In this document: in pieces, positions 1 through 12,147 of the stretch
Numbering within the stretch: the stretch's first letter is position 1
How the letters are laid out: each line of letters opens with the position of its first letter
DNA from: Branchiostoma floridae
Taxonomy: Eukaryota > Chordata > Leptocardii > Amphioxiformes > Branchiostomatidae
Reading direction: 5' to 3'
Assembly (NCBI RefSeq): GCF_000003815.2
Contig: NW_023365730.1
Span: 339,512-403,511, forward strand
DNA length: 64,000 nt
The notes under the pieces: model-generated
Databases searched by the model: none
Seen by the model: the letters and a program-made list of their open reading frames with translations, nothing else
What the model was told of the DNA's origin: nothing
Program-made: the position numbers and the translations under genes

Positions 1-727
1 GACATCCCTATTACGGACGTGGTAGAAAGCAACACGCCAATTTGATCGTTGATTGGCGGAGAATCGCAGACTGGTTTCTGATTGGTTATACAAGTTGTCT
101 GGTAGGATCCCCCAGACACGTATAAATATCTTCAGCACGATAATTTTCATATCCAAACGATTCAGAAGCTTGAGAAGTATTGACCGTCCATAATCTGTTC
201 ATTACATATTCGTACCATGTCTGCCTGTGAAATTTCTGTCACGAAGAAAGAACGACAATGCACATCCGGGACCTCTTCCCGCCTTTGGCTGTGGTCTCGC
301 ACCGGAGTTTCTTTTACGATTTTTATATCCGGCACACAGCGCACACAAGGGATACAATTCCGCCCACAAAAGTACGCCGGAAAATCCAATTATACCAGTG
401 AACAAAGGTTTCCAGCCAACTTCCCATAGATTTTAGATATAAACTTCTAGTTTAATAATGATGCACATTTTACTGGAACACAACATGAAATTTTGAGGTA
501 GTCCTTCCAAATGCGCCCCGGCCAGCTTTTTTTAAAAGCTTTCTTGTTTGGTTTCCAGTGGATGTCATCCATACAGTTTAAATCAACATGGCGACAATCA
601 GAGCGCAGCTTGTGTACCACGCGGACGCTGTGATTTAGTGTATGGCATTTAGAGGCTCACGTGTGGACAGCTGATGGGTGAGGGTTGCTCCTGACATGAC
701 GGTACACATCTGTCAAGGCAGCGCTCA

Positions 728-1049
728 GGCCCCCTTTCCACTAGACGGCGATCGCGCTGCGCTCTTTCTGCGACCTAAATAGGATATGTGTTACCTTCGC
801 TTTCACCAGGCAGACGGGGCGCCTAACCCTTTCTGCCTACCATTGTCTTCCGAGACAGATGGATGCCAACAACCTTCGCTTTCACATTGGGTATGTCATA
901 CAAAACATAAAAGTGTGTCTGAGAAGACAACAAAAAACAGAAAATGGAAAAAAAATGTTGTTTCTTTTCTATAGAATTCGTTGAGCGATATGTCAAATTT
1001 GAGGTCGCAGAGAAAACGCGTCGAGAGCGCCGTCCTAGTGGAAAAGGAT
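728..1049. mobile_element. MITE with about 50-bp terminal inverted repeats
   Basis: The left arm starts GGCCCCCTTTCCACTAGACG and runs to GCGACCTAAAT near 783. The right arm, 997-1049, is its imperfect reverse complement (ATTTGAGGTCGCAG to CGTCCTAGTGGAAAAGG). The interior has no credible coding sequence. Flanking direct repeats are not clear. I recognise this end sequence as an amphioxus-type non-autonomous DNA element; family assignment is from memory. Confidence 0.75.
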
Positions 1050-2100
1050 ATAAGGAGAAGGAAGCACGCTTCTCTAACCCTCTACTTCCCACAATCTTGT
1101 CTTTTCGTCTTAAACTCAGCAATCAAAGTTAGAGGAAGACTTTGATGGGGCGTTTTGATTTCATTGAGTGCTCTGGAGGCCTTAGGTTGTAGAAGATTAA
1201 AGGTATAACTGACGGTTTATCATGGACAGACAGTACTTTGAAACACTTAGGTTCCTGTTTTCTCTTTGTCAGACTTTGATGCCGAATGATTTGAAACACG
1301 TGAAGATTTCGCAAGAGATAGGTTCATCCGGATCACTACATTTAGCTTGGGCCACATAGACTTAATTTTATGGTTGACATCCTCTGGAGACAGCCAAACT
1401 AATGCGCGAGGGCAAGGAAAGAAAATCCCGCAAGAAATGCTGTTTATAACGACAAGACTAAATATCCAGTCTATTCTTAATCTTTCCCAGGGTTTTCTTA
1501 TTTCCGGAACACAAGTGATGGTATGTCTAAAACAATAACTGCCATATTACTGACAATACACCCATTCTCAGTTAACGTGTGCAATTGGAGGTAGAAAGTG
1601 ACCAAAAATGAAGTTGTTCGCCATGTTTTTCCAATGGTCCCAATTTGTTCCCTACATTGTTGACTACATCAGACAGCTTTGGCAAGGTCCCAACTCTTCT
1701 AGTTTTTGAAATATTGAACATTTTACTTAACCATGTCACTTTCAAAAGGGTGCCCTCAAAAAAGTAGTTTGACACAATGATAACGTTCCCAGCATGAATC
1801 ATTTATTGCAAGCTATCGTTTCATTGTTTTTTCTCAACAAGAACCATCAAATCAGTCCACCGGTAAGTATCATTCAACAGTCATGTTCAGTTTTAGAGAA
1901 AAATCATCACATATTTAAAGACTGACAGTGGCCAATTTCTATAGGTACGAAATGCAAAACATTGACTTTCTTGCTGTGAAGGCAAATTTTACAATAATTC
2001 ATTATTCTTGTATTGAAAAGTAGTGGTACAAATTACACCTTACAGTGGTGAAAACAGACGGAATGTATTTACAAATGCGTTCTAGATAACCACTAGCATA
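1050..2100. other. No supported gene
   Basis: AT-rich sequence with only short open frames lacking recognisable motifs or good splice context. I see no repeat structure here. Confidence 0.5.
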
Positions 2101-2104
2101 TAAT

Positions 2105-3627
2105 GGTAACGAAGGTAACACACTAGTCACGTGTAGGTAACAACGACTTGAGCACTTAAGAAAAAAATGGAATTTTGTCAATTCTTCTACGTCAAGAGCA
2201 GGCATACAATGTGATTATGATGCCAGGTACGCTATATGTGCCCAAATGGATACCTCAGTTAACTCTCCTTTGATGCCTCGCTCTTCTTAAAATCCACCTT
2301 GATGGTTACTTTTGCTGCCTGTTTCCGGGCCCTGTACCTTCTAATCTTTTCTCTTGCTTGTGCATTACTTTTTTCGATGGCTTCATAACTAAAAGAAGCT
2401 GCCGGTTTGTAGTGTTTCATGACACATGAGGCCTTCTTTGCTTTGTACTGTTTTCCATCCTTTGCCTTCTTTCTTTATCTGTATGTCCACTGAATCTCTG
2501 CTATCGTCATGTCCATCTTCTACATAAAAATGAACAATATATTTACTACAACAAGAAAGGTAACATTTGCAAACAACTACATAATGTTGTTTGCAACAAC
2601 AAACTAGTGCTCTGTTTTTACCTACTCTAATATGTTCATACATATGATGAGACTATGTACGGTAGGCCGATGTACGTAAAGTGCGCGTTGGTATCACGGT
2701 GATCAACAGGCTCAGTTTTAGAGCATATTTCACTCTTTTGACTGATTCAAAGCACCTTTGAACATACTACACCTAATGATATTACATATGTTGATATGAA
2801 GTTATCAAAACGTCTGTGGGATCGTTAAATATTGCTTGCTATAATTTCTTCCGATGCAAAAACGCCCAGTTAAACAGCATGGTTACCTCCGTTACTGGTG
2901 GTTACCTGCGTTACCAATGCTATCTGTTTCTAATTATCGTCCTTCCCAGGATGTTTACCCATCTATGCACGTTCTAAAGTAAACTACGGCTTAAAAGACA
3001 GCTCATAGGCTTCATAATTGGCCCTTGATATATCAATATTACTACCCTACCTTTGAAAATGTCAGATGATGCAAAATATTGCATATCTAACCTTTCTTTC
3101 ACTCACACTGCACAAAAGCAGCTCACCACTGCGTTTTAAAGGAGGTTATCCAGAACGAGGCTGACCTCCGAGTTGCTCCATAACCTTTAATCCTGATTAC
3201 CTTGTACATATCGCCGTATGTCCGATGACGTATATTGCAAGGTAAAACGGTAACGAAGGTAACATGGTAACGTAAGGTAACATTCTGCGATATAGTGATA
3301 AAAAATATATTATTAGTTCGCCGCTGGATTAAAAATGTAGCGGGTATGTAGCTATCTGGGGATGGTCTTTCCACATGAAAGGTAGGGTAAGGCTATATCA
3401 TCTACAACTTGTACTGAGCATGGTAACGTAAGGTAACCTTTAAAAGTGGCCACAGGCAGTACTCTCACAAGATGTGGCAATTTTTCCATTATCAAGGGTT
3501 TGCTGCCTCACAAGTATCATTGATGATATAAAATACATGCTAGTCGACCGAATAGCATAAAAAGGTTTCAGAATTTGTTTCTTTCTCAGTAATTTCTGCC
3601 CTTGTCTGTGTCGGTAACGGAGGTAAC
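2105..3627. repeat. Cluster of paired GGTAAC motifs
   Basis: GGTAAC-(3-4 nt)-GGTAAC direct pairs occur near 2105, 2881 and 2900 (both inverted), 3249, 3268, 3422 and 3612, with an additional single GGTAAC at 2137. Typical form: GGTAACGAAGGTAAC. The sites at 3422 and 3612 share a longer context ending in AAAAGTGG. The intervening DNA is not obviously repetitive. Confidence 0.7.
2259..2516 (-). pseudogene. Decayed N-terminal part of a basic QxxYRxRKK-type protein
   Basis: Reading from ATG at 2516 gives a protein-like frame of 86 codons to TAA at 2261-2259: an N terminus MDMTIAEIQWTYR, an in-frame TAA at codon 14 (2477-2475), then RKKAKDGKQYKAKKAS and later REKIRRYRARKQAAK. The Arg/Lys-rich repeats and the IQ.TYR.RKK start resemble N termini of lineage-expanded uncharacterised proteins of marine animals. 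A splice-like TTTTTATGTAG precedes the ATG. The premature stop makes a pseudogene or a sequencing or allelic variant the simplest reading. The family match is from memory and the function is unknown. Confidence 0.45.
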
Positions 3628-3764
3628 CTAAAAAAGTGGAGACAGTTTTAAAATGGGCCCAGAAGTTATATTAGTCCAAGACGGACAAACTCCTTCGCCT
3701 GTTTTTGTTGGTCTGATTACAGAGTATAATTAATGACCGGAATTAAAGCCAGTGGACATATCTT

Positions 3765-4380
3765 TTAACAAAAACATGAGGTGGTTCGGTCGATTATATG
3801 ATTTGCGACAGGCGTTTTTTGACTGTCCCCATGCAAAAAGCTGCCCTGAACGATCAAAACATGACTACCTATGACGGTAAAAGCATACCATACAATATTT
3901 CTGGGGTTCATACGTCGGTAAAAACTAGGAAAGACGTAGTCAATGTGTATTTTGACAATATGAAAGTCCAATATTTTCTTGAGACAGCATTTGCACACGT
4001 TAACTGAGAATGAGTGAATAGTGTTAATAAAGAGAGGATGAATCTATTTTCTAGCTAAAGGTTCATCGCCTGTAAACATTTGCTGTCCGAAAAAAACAGG
4101 ATGTCATCCATTAAAAAAACATCTCCACAATCAATCAACAGGCAACAAGAAGCTGCATTATGAGACCCCTGTCAAGTACATTGACTTTCATGTGGGCACA
4201 ACATGTCAAGGAAACCTCCTTATGTTTTCTAATGAAAACAAGCTTTGCCAGAGTGTCTACCACTGGGACATATACTAACATAAAGGTCGCATTGCTCAAG
4301 CTGCCTGAGAAGTTCGTTTCCTGAACCTGAACTTGGAAAGTAGAAACATTGCCCCAAATTGTTGAACTCTTCATCAGCAC
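3765..4380. other. Overlapping open stretches of unknown status
   Basis: Plus-strand frames at 3798-4007 and about 4041-4278 and a minus-strand frame at 4380-4135 read without low-complexity bias, but they overlap on opposite strands, show no recognised domain and have no convincing splice pattern. I cannot choose one as real. From 4380 to 5480 I see nothing supportable. Confidence 0.15.
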
Positions 4381-5489
4381 TGATGTTCCTCGAGAAGGTT
4401 TGACAGAAGAGTTAACCGGAAACGCCTCCTTCCATATTAAGGCGGTTGTGCTGTCAAGCCGCGAAATATCACCCGCATGTTCAGGTTAGTGCAGGTGGAA
4501 TCGGAACTGTGCAGGTGTTCCTGATGTCTGCCTGCATTCGCCAAGCATGTACTGAGTGCAGATTGCGCGTATAAATTTAAGACAGACTTTACTTGTCTAG
4601 CGTAAGGCTGCAGTAGAAATGTGTTTGCTAGTTTGGCCTTGAACTATTAAAGCATGTTCTTCCTCCCTCTTTGCATATTAATGCATTGTTAGGATACCAA
4701 TAAACCTGTATCTAGATCTCATTTGCATTTCAATTCACAACTAGAATATAATCACTCTCTCCAACCACTGACGAAATACTACGGATGTTGTTTGAAACGT
4801 AAGACCGTTTACCAAATCATATCTAATTGTTTCCTAATTTGCTTCTCTGAGCCTTTATTCATTCATAGAAAAATCAAATAAGCCTGCACGGCGTTCTTCA
4901 TTGTTTATACTATTGTCATTCATAAAATGGGTTAGTTCTTTAAACTTGTTAGAAATTAGCAACAAAATTAGTTCAATTTAAGTTGCCACACATTGCATCC
5001 TTTACAATTGCCGTGAAGTGAAGTTCTTCTGTAGTTCATGTTTGGTACAGAAAATATTGCATGTAACTTCAGAAGCTGAAGAAGTTTTTGTCACTGATTG
5101 TGCACCTCTTTCTAATAGCATACAACTGACAAAACCGTCTTGGTCGTTAACACCGATCCCATTATGGGACACGACCCTTTTCGAGGGCCAAAACAACGGG
5201 ACCAGCATCTTTCAACGGGGTCACTACGTCCCATGAAAAATTCATCGCATGAAATATTTAGGGAGGGCCATTGATAGAAAAAGTCTGTAGCTTTGACCCC
5301 TTCAGTAACGTGAAAACATCGCCATGGCTGTAAGAATGCCCATTGGGGGTAGTAAGGACGGGTTATCCGGGCACGATGGAGGCACACATGATGTTTATTG
5401 GGCAGAGTAGGCAGCACTAGGGATCGGCGTGGATTAGTGTGAGAGCCTGTGGAGCTCACAAGGTTGCCTGTTCCATGATCTTTTGTGTG

Positions 5490-6170
5490 TCTGGGGGGCA
5501 ATGTACTCTCCTTATAGTGTCGAGAGTGCAGTAAGAGTCAAGGTTATGGTATGGTCACATGTTCCAATCTGGGCTTGTAATGACTGCTTTTTTTCCCTGC
5601 AAACTCACCCATGTTTTATACGGGGAGCAATATGCCTACCTTATAGTGCCGAGAGTGCAGTAAGAGCCAAGGTTATGGTATGGTCACATGTTCCAATCTG
5701 GGCTTGCTGGAATGTATGACATAAAATACAACAAAACACACAAAAAGGAATAAATGGCCTTAAGCAAAACTTGTAATGACTGCTTTTTTTTCTGAAAATT
5801 CACCCATGTTTTGATATGGGAAGCAATATGTCCACCTTATAGTGCCGAGAGTGCAGTAAGAGCCAAGGTTATGGTATGGTCACATGTTCCAATCTGGGCT
5901 TGCTGGAATGTATGACATAAAATACAACAAAACACACAAAACCAAAGAAATGGCCTTGAGCATAACTTGCTGTTTTTGTTCCTGAAAACTTACCCATATT
6001 TTGATACGGGGAGCAATGTAGCCACCTTAGTACTTAGTGTGCAGTTCGAGTCAAGGTAATGGTATGGTCACATGTTCAAACCTGGGCTAGATCGGGCAGT
6101 TTGGCTGTTTGCTTGGACTACAAGTATGACATAAAAGACAACAAACACACACAACGTAAAAAAAATGGCC
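5490..6170. repeat. Tandem repeat, about 195-bp unit, four diverged copies
   Basis: The marker CTTATAGTG(C/T)CGAGAGTGCAG recurs at 5511, 5640 and 5836, with a decayed form near 6026, followed each time by GGTTATGGTATGGTCACATG (last copy GGTAATGGTATGGTCACATG). The first unit is about 65 bp shorter, a deletion. Confidence 0.85.
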
Positions 6171-6179
6171 TTGACCATG

Positions 6180-7100
6180 ACTTAATGCTTATTTATTGAT
6201 CTGCAGTTATATTTTTCGCTCCTGATAACAGCCCGTCCGGGCCCACGTTTGGACATGCGTAGCAAAACTTGTGTCTATTTTCGTTTCAATAAGAGCAAGA
6301 ATATTGAAGTTCAGAAAGACAGTAGTTGAGATTGTATACTTGTTTGTATCAGACTTGAGGGCTTTTCGTTTCATTGTAGTCTACGTGCGTTCAATTAACA
6401 AGACTGCATAATTTTAGAAAGTATCCTATCTAGTGAACATCTTTGTCATAAATTAAAATAAATTGACTTTTTTCCTTAAAATTACAACGAGCAACACACT
6501 TTTCATCCCGGGCTACAGTGTTGATATCTGGTGCCATCTTGAATACATGAGCCAGATATTCAACATGCATCTTGTACTAGGAGAACCTATAATTCATTCT
6601 GTATTGATCTAATATGAATTTTTAAAAATGTGATTCTTTGATATACATGATATAAGAAACGTTTGCCAAATGTGCCTATAGGCGCCTAGATTACCCTTAA
6701 AGAGCTATCGCAAGGTATTCAATTGATTGGAATATTAACTTAAGATAAAAACATTGAATAACGTTAAATTGTCCCTGTTTTGTACTTAATTTCAAAGCTC
6801 AAAGCTGGCTTTCATCATCAAGAAATAATTTACGATGAATTTGTATTTGGCAAAAAGTTCAAAAGATCTATTCATAAGTCGGCCCCATTCTCATAGAAAT
6901 TATTTTATTTCATGTGGCTCTTTCATATGCAAAATTTGAAAACAAACTCCTATCCCCTTTGCCCAGAGGGCATCATAGAAGCCGAAATTGTGTTTAAATA
7001 ATTGAAACATGAAAAGGCATTTCCACGAAATCGGTATCGGCACCCTCTGTCTGAACCAGCTAAAGACTTGATATGGCTCTGTCTTTTTTCGATTTCTATT
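6180..7100. other. No supported gene
   Basis: AT-rich single-copy-looking sequence with no long open frame, tRNA-like motif or clear repeat. Confidence 0.5.
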
Positions 7101-7106
7101 TACTTT

Positions 7107-7260
7107 TGGACAGACGAGGACAATACGGCATTGCACTCAAGTAAGTTGTATTACACATACACAGTACAAATAGATGATAAAGGTAGTCTTTTCTTTTACC
7201 TCCCCTACCGAAGTCAGGTACCCATTTTTACACCTGGGTGAAGTGAGAAAGGTCGTGTAG
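7107..7260 (-). mobile_element. 5'-truncated tRNA-SINE body (family 1)
   Basis: It contains GACGAGGACAAT, TACAAATAGATGATAAAGG, CTTTTACCTCCCCTACCG and GGTACCCATTTTTACACCTG, matching the non-tRNA body of the copies at 15.9, 18.3 and 19.3 kb. The tRNA-like head is missing. Confidence 0.75.
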
Positions 7261-7879
7261 AGTATCTCTCCCATTTCTCTGTCTGCATCTTCGTGTTAAC
7301 CTCTGGTAAAAAACAACTCAAGCAGAAGTCATCCGTCTCCACCAAAAAGCCTCCTGGCGACATGCCATGATAAAAGTGACGCCAAAAGCATCAATAACGT
7401 AGTCTTATATCTAGTGACAACTCGGCCCACCGTAGGTCAAATCGTTCATACAATCCGAGCCCACATCTGTCAAACTTGAAAAAGAAAGGGGCACAAGAGC
7501 GCGGGCGAAATTCTGACAGTGCTGGTAACTTCTTAAATCTGTATTGAAGAATACTGCCGACGACACATCTGTGTTTCTGTAAATCAAAGAAAAGTCTCTG
7601 AATCGTGTGATGATGATCTTTATTTGCATGTTCCTGCCCACATGAAATAATGAAATAGATCTATAGTGTCACATGGGATACTTAAGGCTACGTACTATTA
7701 CATGTACTGTTACAAAAGTGTGAAAAATTGGATAAAAAAACATGTGGAGCAATACTATCACTGTATTTCTTGTATACATGCCTTTTTCCTCTTTTTAAAG
7801 AACTATATATGCGAACTTACAATAGGTTTTGTTGCACAATGTTGTCTGTGGCTGTCATTGTAGGTTCAAACAGTTCTTA

Positions 7880-8010
7880 ATCTTTTGTTAGCGGTTCACA
7901 TCGTGTGTCTACATTGACAGCACAAAGAATTGCGTAAATCAATGTATAAAGAACACTAATATAAAATGAACTTCATTTTCTATACGGTTAGAGTTACAAA
8001 CTGTACAGAG
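7880..8010. repeat. Duplicated segment flanking the Tc1 relic (left copy)
   Basis: AAAGAACACT, ATGAAC..CATTTTCTAT and TTACAAACTGTAC.GAG recur on the other side of the transposon at about 9605-9810. The duplication is older than, or independent of, the TA-bounded insertion, since it lies outside the element ends. Confidence 0.6.
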
Positions 8011-8235
8011 CCTTAGTCTCCACAAGACTTACGACGCTGGCTATTATGGGGAGAAAAATTTGCCTGGGGAGTTTTGCTACCAGAGGTGTTGGTCAGCCGG
8101 TTGGCAAGAGGTGTTGGTCGGGGAGGGGGTGGGGCGGTTGGTCATGAACCTAAGCGTGGATTGACTCGTCTAACCAATTACCCTGATTTTTTTACCGAAT
8201 TCTACGATCCCCGCAACCACGTAAAAAGGCCACCA
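8010..8235. repeat. Dispersed repeat, copy 1
   Basis: Shares a diverged but collinear series of blocks with 24845-25045: GGCTATTATGGGGAGA / GGCCATTATAGGGAGA, TTGCTACCAGAGG, CTAAGCGTGGA, GAATTCTACGAT. The internal order is conserved, so the two segments descend from one repeat. No coding content is seen. Confidence 0.75.
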
Positions 8236-8281
8236 GGTGAAGGCTAACAGAACCTGTCACTTGGAGAAGTCTGAGTGTATC

Positions 8282-9551
8282 TACACTCAGCACAAAAAGT
8301 TTGGAATATCAACTTCGGTTGATCATATTTATGTTGTTTCTGCATCAATTTCAATATATTATATATCTATAGAAAGCTTGCATGATTTTCTTTCCAATGG
8401 TATCAAACTCATTATCATTGTTAACACGTGGAACATACACTAGGCCTGCTAACGTGAGTGGGTCACGAAAAAAAAAGTGCCCAAATTCCCCTGTTTCTGT
8501 TCAAAACTGTAGCGTTCGGTTCAACCGTTGTTATGGCCGGGGGTGACAATGATTCAATCAATCCTTTTATCACCTAACGTTTGTTATACAGAACATCCAA
8601 GTTTCTTTTTAGCATATCGAAGTAGAGTATTTTATGAGTGTAAATTCATAGAACGAGCACCAGGCCCGCTTACGTACAGGGGTACTAAAGATAAAGTGCC
8701 AAAATTTTACCCTACTAATGTCAATCACTCCATGCTGCTCATTTTCTTCCGTCGGTATTGACTTGTGAATGAAGGCAAGTTGAATAAACAGGACATGTCA
8801 ATCAAAGCTACTATTAATCTTTATTCAGCAAAAAATCTGAACCATGGCAAGAGGTGATCAATCGAGTGCTAGCCATAAGCCGTATGAAGGCTATTCCACC
8901 CTAAGACTGTGCTCCAGCATCCAATGGTCCTTTCTTTGTGTGGACTGGTGTTGTAATCTTGCAGAATGGCATTTGGTCCAATATTGAAGAGGTAGAATGT
9001 TGCTACTGGATGGAAGATGGTGTCCCTATATGTCACCACAATAATTTGCCTGGAATGATGACGAGTCTTGTTTACCCTATGGTGGTTATACCGCCCCACA
9101 CCATGACGCTGCCTGCACCACCAAATGCCGAAAGTTACTCTTGCCTTGTCAGCGTGCGGTTCTCCTTGCCGCATCCACTCTTTGATTCTGCCATCCAACT
9201 ATTCAAAGGGCAGATGAATTCTACTCAAGTGTACTAAAATCTTGTATGTTCCGTATATCAAATGTGAGGTGAAAAGAGGATTGATTGAACCAGTGACACA
9301 CGCGCCAATATCAACAGGACGATGCAGTGTTGAACAGAAGTAGGGGAATTTGGGCACTTTTTTTTCGTGACCCACTCACGTAAGCAGACCTTGTGCTCGT
9401 TTCATGTGGTAACAATCATAATAAGTTTGATACCATAGGAAAGAAAATCACACAAGCTTTCTATTGATATATAATACATTGAAATTGACGCATAAATAAC
9501 AGAAATATGATATACCAAAGTTGATATTCCAAACTTTTTGTGCCGAGTGTA
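8282..9551 (-). mobile_element. Decayed Tc1/mariner-type transposon with about 220-bp inverted ends
   Basis: The ends read TACACTCAGCACAAAAAG and, inverted, CTTTTTGTGCCGAGTGTA, so the element is bounded by TA as expected for the Tc1/mariner superfamily. The arms at 8282-8505 and 9329-9551 match along their length with scattered differences and indels. The 0.8-kb interior holds a broken transposase on the minus strand. Length is about 1.27 kb, close to Tc1-type elements. Confidence 0.85.
8869..9216 (-). pseudogene. Tc1-type transposase remnant
   Basis: Minus-strand reading shows three landmarks in Tc1 order across different frames: DGRIKEWMRQGE (the DGR..VWR..GE region), GSVMVWGGI encoded at 9114-9088, and LQDYNTSPH (the QQDN..PH region around the second catalytic aspartate). 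Frame changes and stops separate them, and both the N-terminal DNA-binding part and the C-terminal end are missing. It cannot encode an active enzyme. Confidence 0.8.
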
Positions 9552-9604
9552 TGTCTTCCCACATCAATCTACAGTGGATAATGATGTGAAAAATCTTGTC
9601 TTTG

Positions 9605-9810
9605 GTTAACTGTTTACATCGTGCGTTTACATCGACGCCACTGGTTAAAAACGAATTGTGTATATAATTATAGAAAGAACACTCTTATATCGAATGAACA
9701 TTTTCTATGCAGTTAGAGTTACTGGTACGGTATATAGTTATAGAAAGAACACTCTTACATCGAATGAACATTTTCTATGCAGTTATATTTACAAACTGTA
9801 CTGAGTCTGT
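9605..9810. repeat. Duplicated segment, right copy, with an internal 70-bp tandem duplication
   Basis: ATAGAAAGAACACTCTTA followed by TCGAATGAACATTTTCTATG occurs twice in tandem (about 9668 and 9738). The whole segment matches 7880-8010. Confidence 0.75.
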
Positions 9811-10219
9811 ATTTTGTAGGAGTCCTGTGGTGTCTTTCCACTTCAATCTGTACTGGATAATGATGTGAACCACGCTGTATAGTGTGGGTGTGGTATGTGA
9901 CTCATTCCACTGACAGCTTGATGACCAGTGCTGTCTCACTGATGCGTTACGGTGTGGGTTTCGGGAAGACACCTGCGTCATTGTGCGTCAATGACATGAG
10001 ATATCTACATGACACTAGCCAAACGATTTCAGGGTTTTGCATAAACTAACTATAAAAATATTTCAGGGTTCGTAAAGTTCAAAGTCTGCAGTTGAAGGAT
10101 GCTGACGAAAACGAATTTGTATCTCTGTATATCAAGGAAAAGTATTTAAATACTATGGACAACGATGAAGGAGGAAGCTTACTCCTGCCTTTGCCAGTCA
10201 TTGATCTATTTTAATTTGT

Positions 10220-10414
10220 GCACTTTTTTGTGTCCTACTCATGTTAGCAGTCCTCGTGCTCGTTCCATGAGTTTACAATCGTAATGTGTTTGATACCATA
10301 GGAAAGGGAATCACTCAAGATTTTAATTGATATACAATACATTGCAATTGATGCAGAAACATCAGAAATATTATCAACCAAAGTTGATATACCAAATTTT
10401 TTGTGCCGAGTTTA
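10220..10414. mobile_element. Solo inverted-repeat arm of the Tc1-type element
   Basis: Collinear with the right arm 9353-9551: GTGTTTGATACCATAGGAAA, TTGATATACAATACATTG and TTTTTTGTGCCGAGTTTA. No second arm or transposase accompanies it within reach. Confidence 0.75.
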
Positions 10415-10672
10415 TGTTGCTAGTTTGATGACGAACATTGTGGGCTTCTAAAGAAGACAACTGCGTCATTGTGTGTCAATGTCGAGAGAAAATAGCACTG
10501 CGGCTTAACATTTAAAAGGTCACATCCACGAACTACTTGGATTGGTCTCCACGGTGATGGTTTTGCTGCTGTTATGTTAACACAAAGTATAAGTTTTTTG
10601 TGTGTATATGAAGCATACCAGTTGGTAGTTATGCTATTTGGTCCCTACGTACTTAACCTCAGATTACTGCTA

Positions 10673-12147
10673 CAATCTTTGCTGGTGTTACAAATCAAAC
10701 TTTTGTTTAATAGTTTAGGATGTGTAATTTGCAGTTCTATCCTTTAAACGTATGGTAACTGAGGCCATGCATGTTTTTTGAAGAACTGTAGCAAGTGTCA
10801 CGATTACGCCCCACATGTTCGTGAGGCACGTGTAGTCGTGTTGAGAGCACGTGAAACCGTATTTCATGTTACCAAGTTAGTCAAGACTACCACATCTGCT
10901 GTAGAATTAGAATTGAGTCGCAGTAATAAAGATCACATCAAACTGCCACTCTGACCCTGGTCATTTGCTTCATGTCCTATAGACATAATGTACAATTGTC
11001 GTGCAATAAATTTCTATATAATATCTTATGATGAAGTATAAGAAAAGTTACCCCAATTCCTAGCACCATTTGTCACAGAGCATACGGCTTCTTTCAAGGA
11101 CGACAGTCTGCTGATATCGGTAACAGGTCAGTGATGACGTCTGTCTCCACAGGATGGTGTATCTATTACAGGTCATCTTTTGTAGAAGTAATAAAAGGTC
11201 CACATGGAATCATGTTTTTAGACTGCGGTTCGTGTGTGTGGGAGAGTCCAAACTGGGATGAATCTATGTCAACTAACGGTTCTATTTAGAATTATTCAGT
11301 TCGCCATGAAAAACAAGCAGCTGTTGCAAACTAAACGAGCACAAATATGGCAATGGTTGTTTGATATGTTATGGGTACGTAAAATTTGTTTTATAATATG
11401 GTATTTAATCTGCTGTGATGTTACCTTTAACCATGTCTGCTACGTTGTATCATGGTAAAACCTTATCGTTGCTGATATTATGTTCATACAAGTAAAAGGA
11501 TCCGTTGTGGTGACGTTAGCTGATTTGATTTCATTTGATTTGATTTATAATAATGAGAAATACGGCCAGGGCTACCCAACAAGCCGGAGGCTATTATCAA
11601 GGGCTAGCCCTGGTAACAATACAACATACAATATACAATAACAGCATTCAGGTAGCTTTGCAATTGGCTACAGTGGCGATCCGTGTTTACAGCTTGACTA
11701 GCAGTCTTACTATCTGTGATATCAGTCTATGATACAAGCAATATTTCTAGGTTATCTATATAAGGATAGTTTGAGTGATTACTACCTACGTGTGAATGCT
11801 TATATAATTTATACGTATTACAGTGCAGATCGTTCAGTAAGAAGAGTGTTTGTTGCTAGCAGTACTTTACTACTATCTGATTATTATCTGTAATTTGCTG
11901 ATCTGGTAGAAAACTAGACAAGGCCTGTCTCGTTGAGGTCCTGACAGATTCCTGCTGAGATTTTGACATGGCAACATGTACATCTCCGTGCATACTAGTA
12001 TCTCCAGGGAAACAGTTCTTGTATCTCAGCTTTCGATTGATAACATGTACAGAAAATGATTGCCTTTCGGTTGACATGATAAGAACTGCAAATTACACAT
12101 CCTAAACTATTAAACAAAAGTTTGATTTGTAACACCAGCAAAGATTG
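10673..12147. mobile_element. Perfect 66-bp inverted repeat bounding 1.47 kb
   Basis: The arms 10673-10738 and 12082-12147 are exact reverse complements, starting CAATCTTTGCTGGTGTTAC. The interior has no recognised gene. No flanking direct repeat is visible, so it may be a non-autonomous transposon or an inverted duplication. Perfect identity in a region of otherwise decayed repeats implies a young event. Confidence 0.7.
11576..11613. repeat. Short hairpin next to a TGATT-rich tract
   Basis: CCAGGGCTA and TAGCCCTGG enclose about 20 bases, directly after a run of TTGATTTGATT-like pentamers at 11519-11550. This looks like the end of a short dispersed element. Confidence 0.5.
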
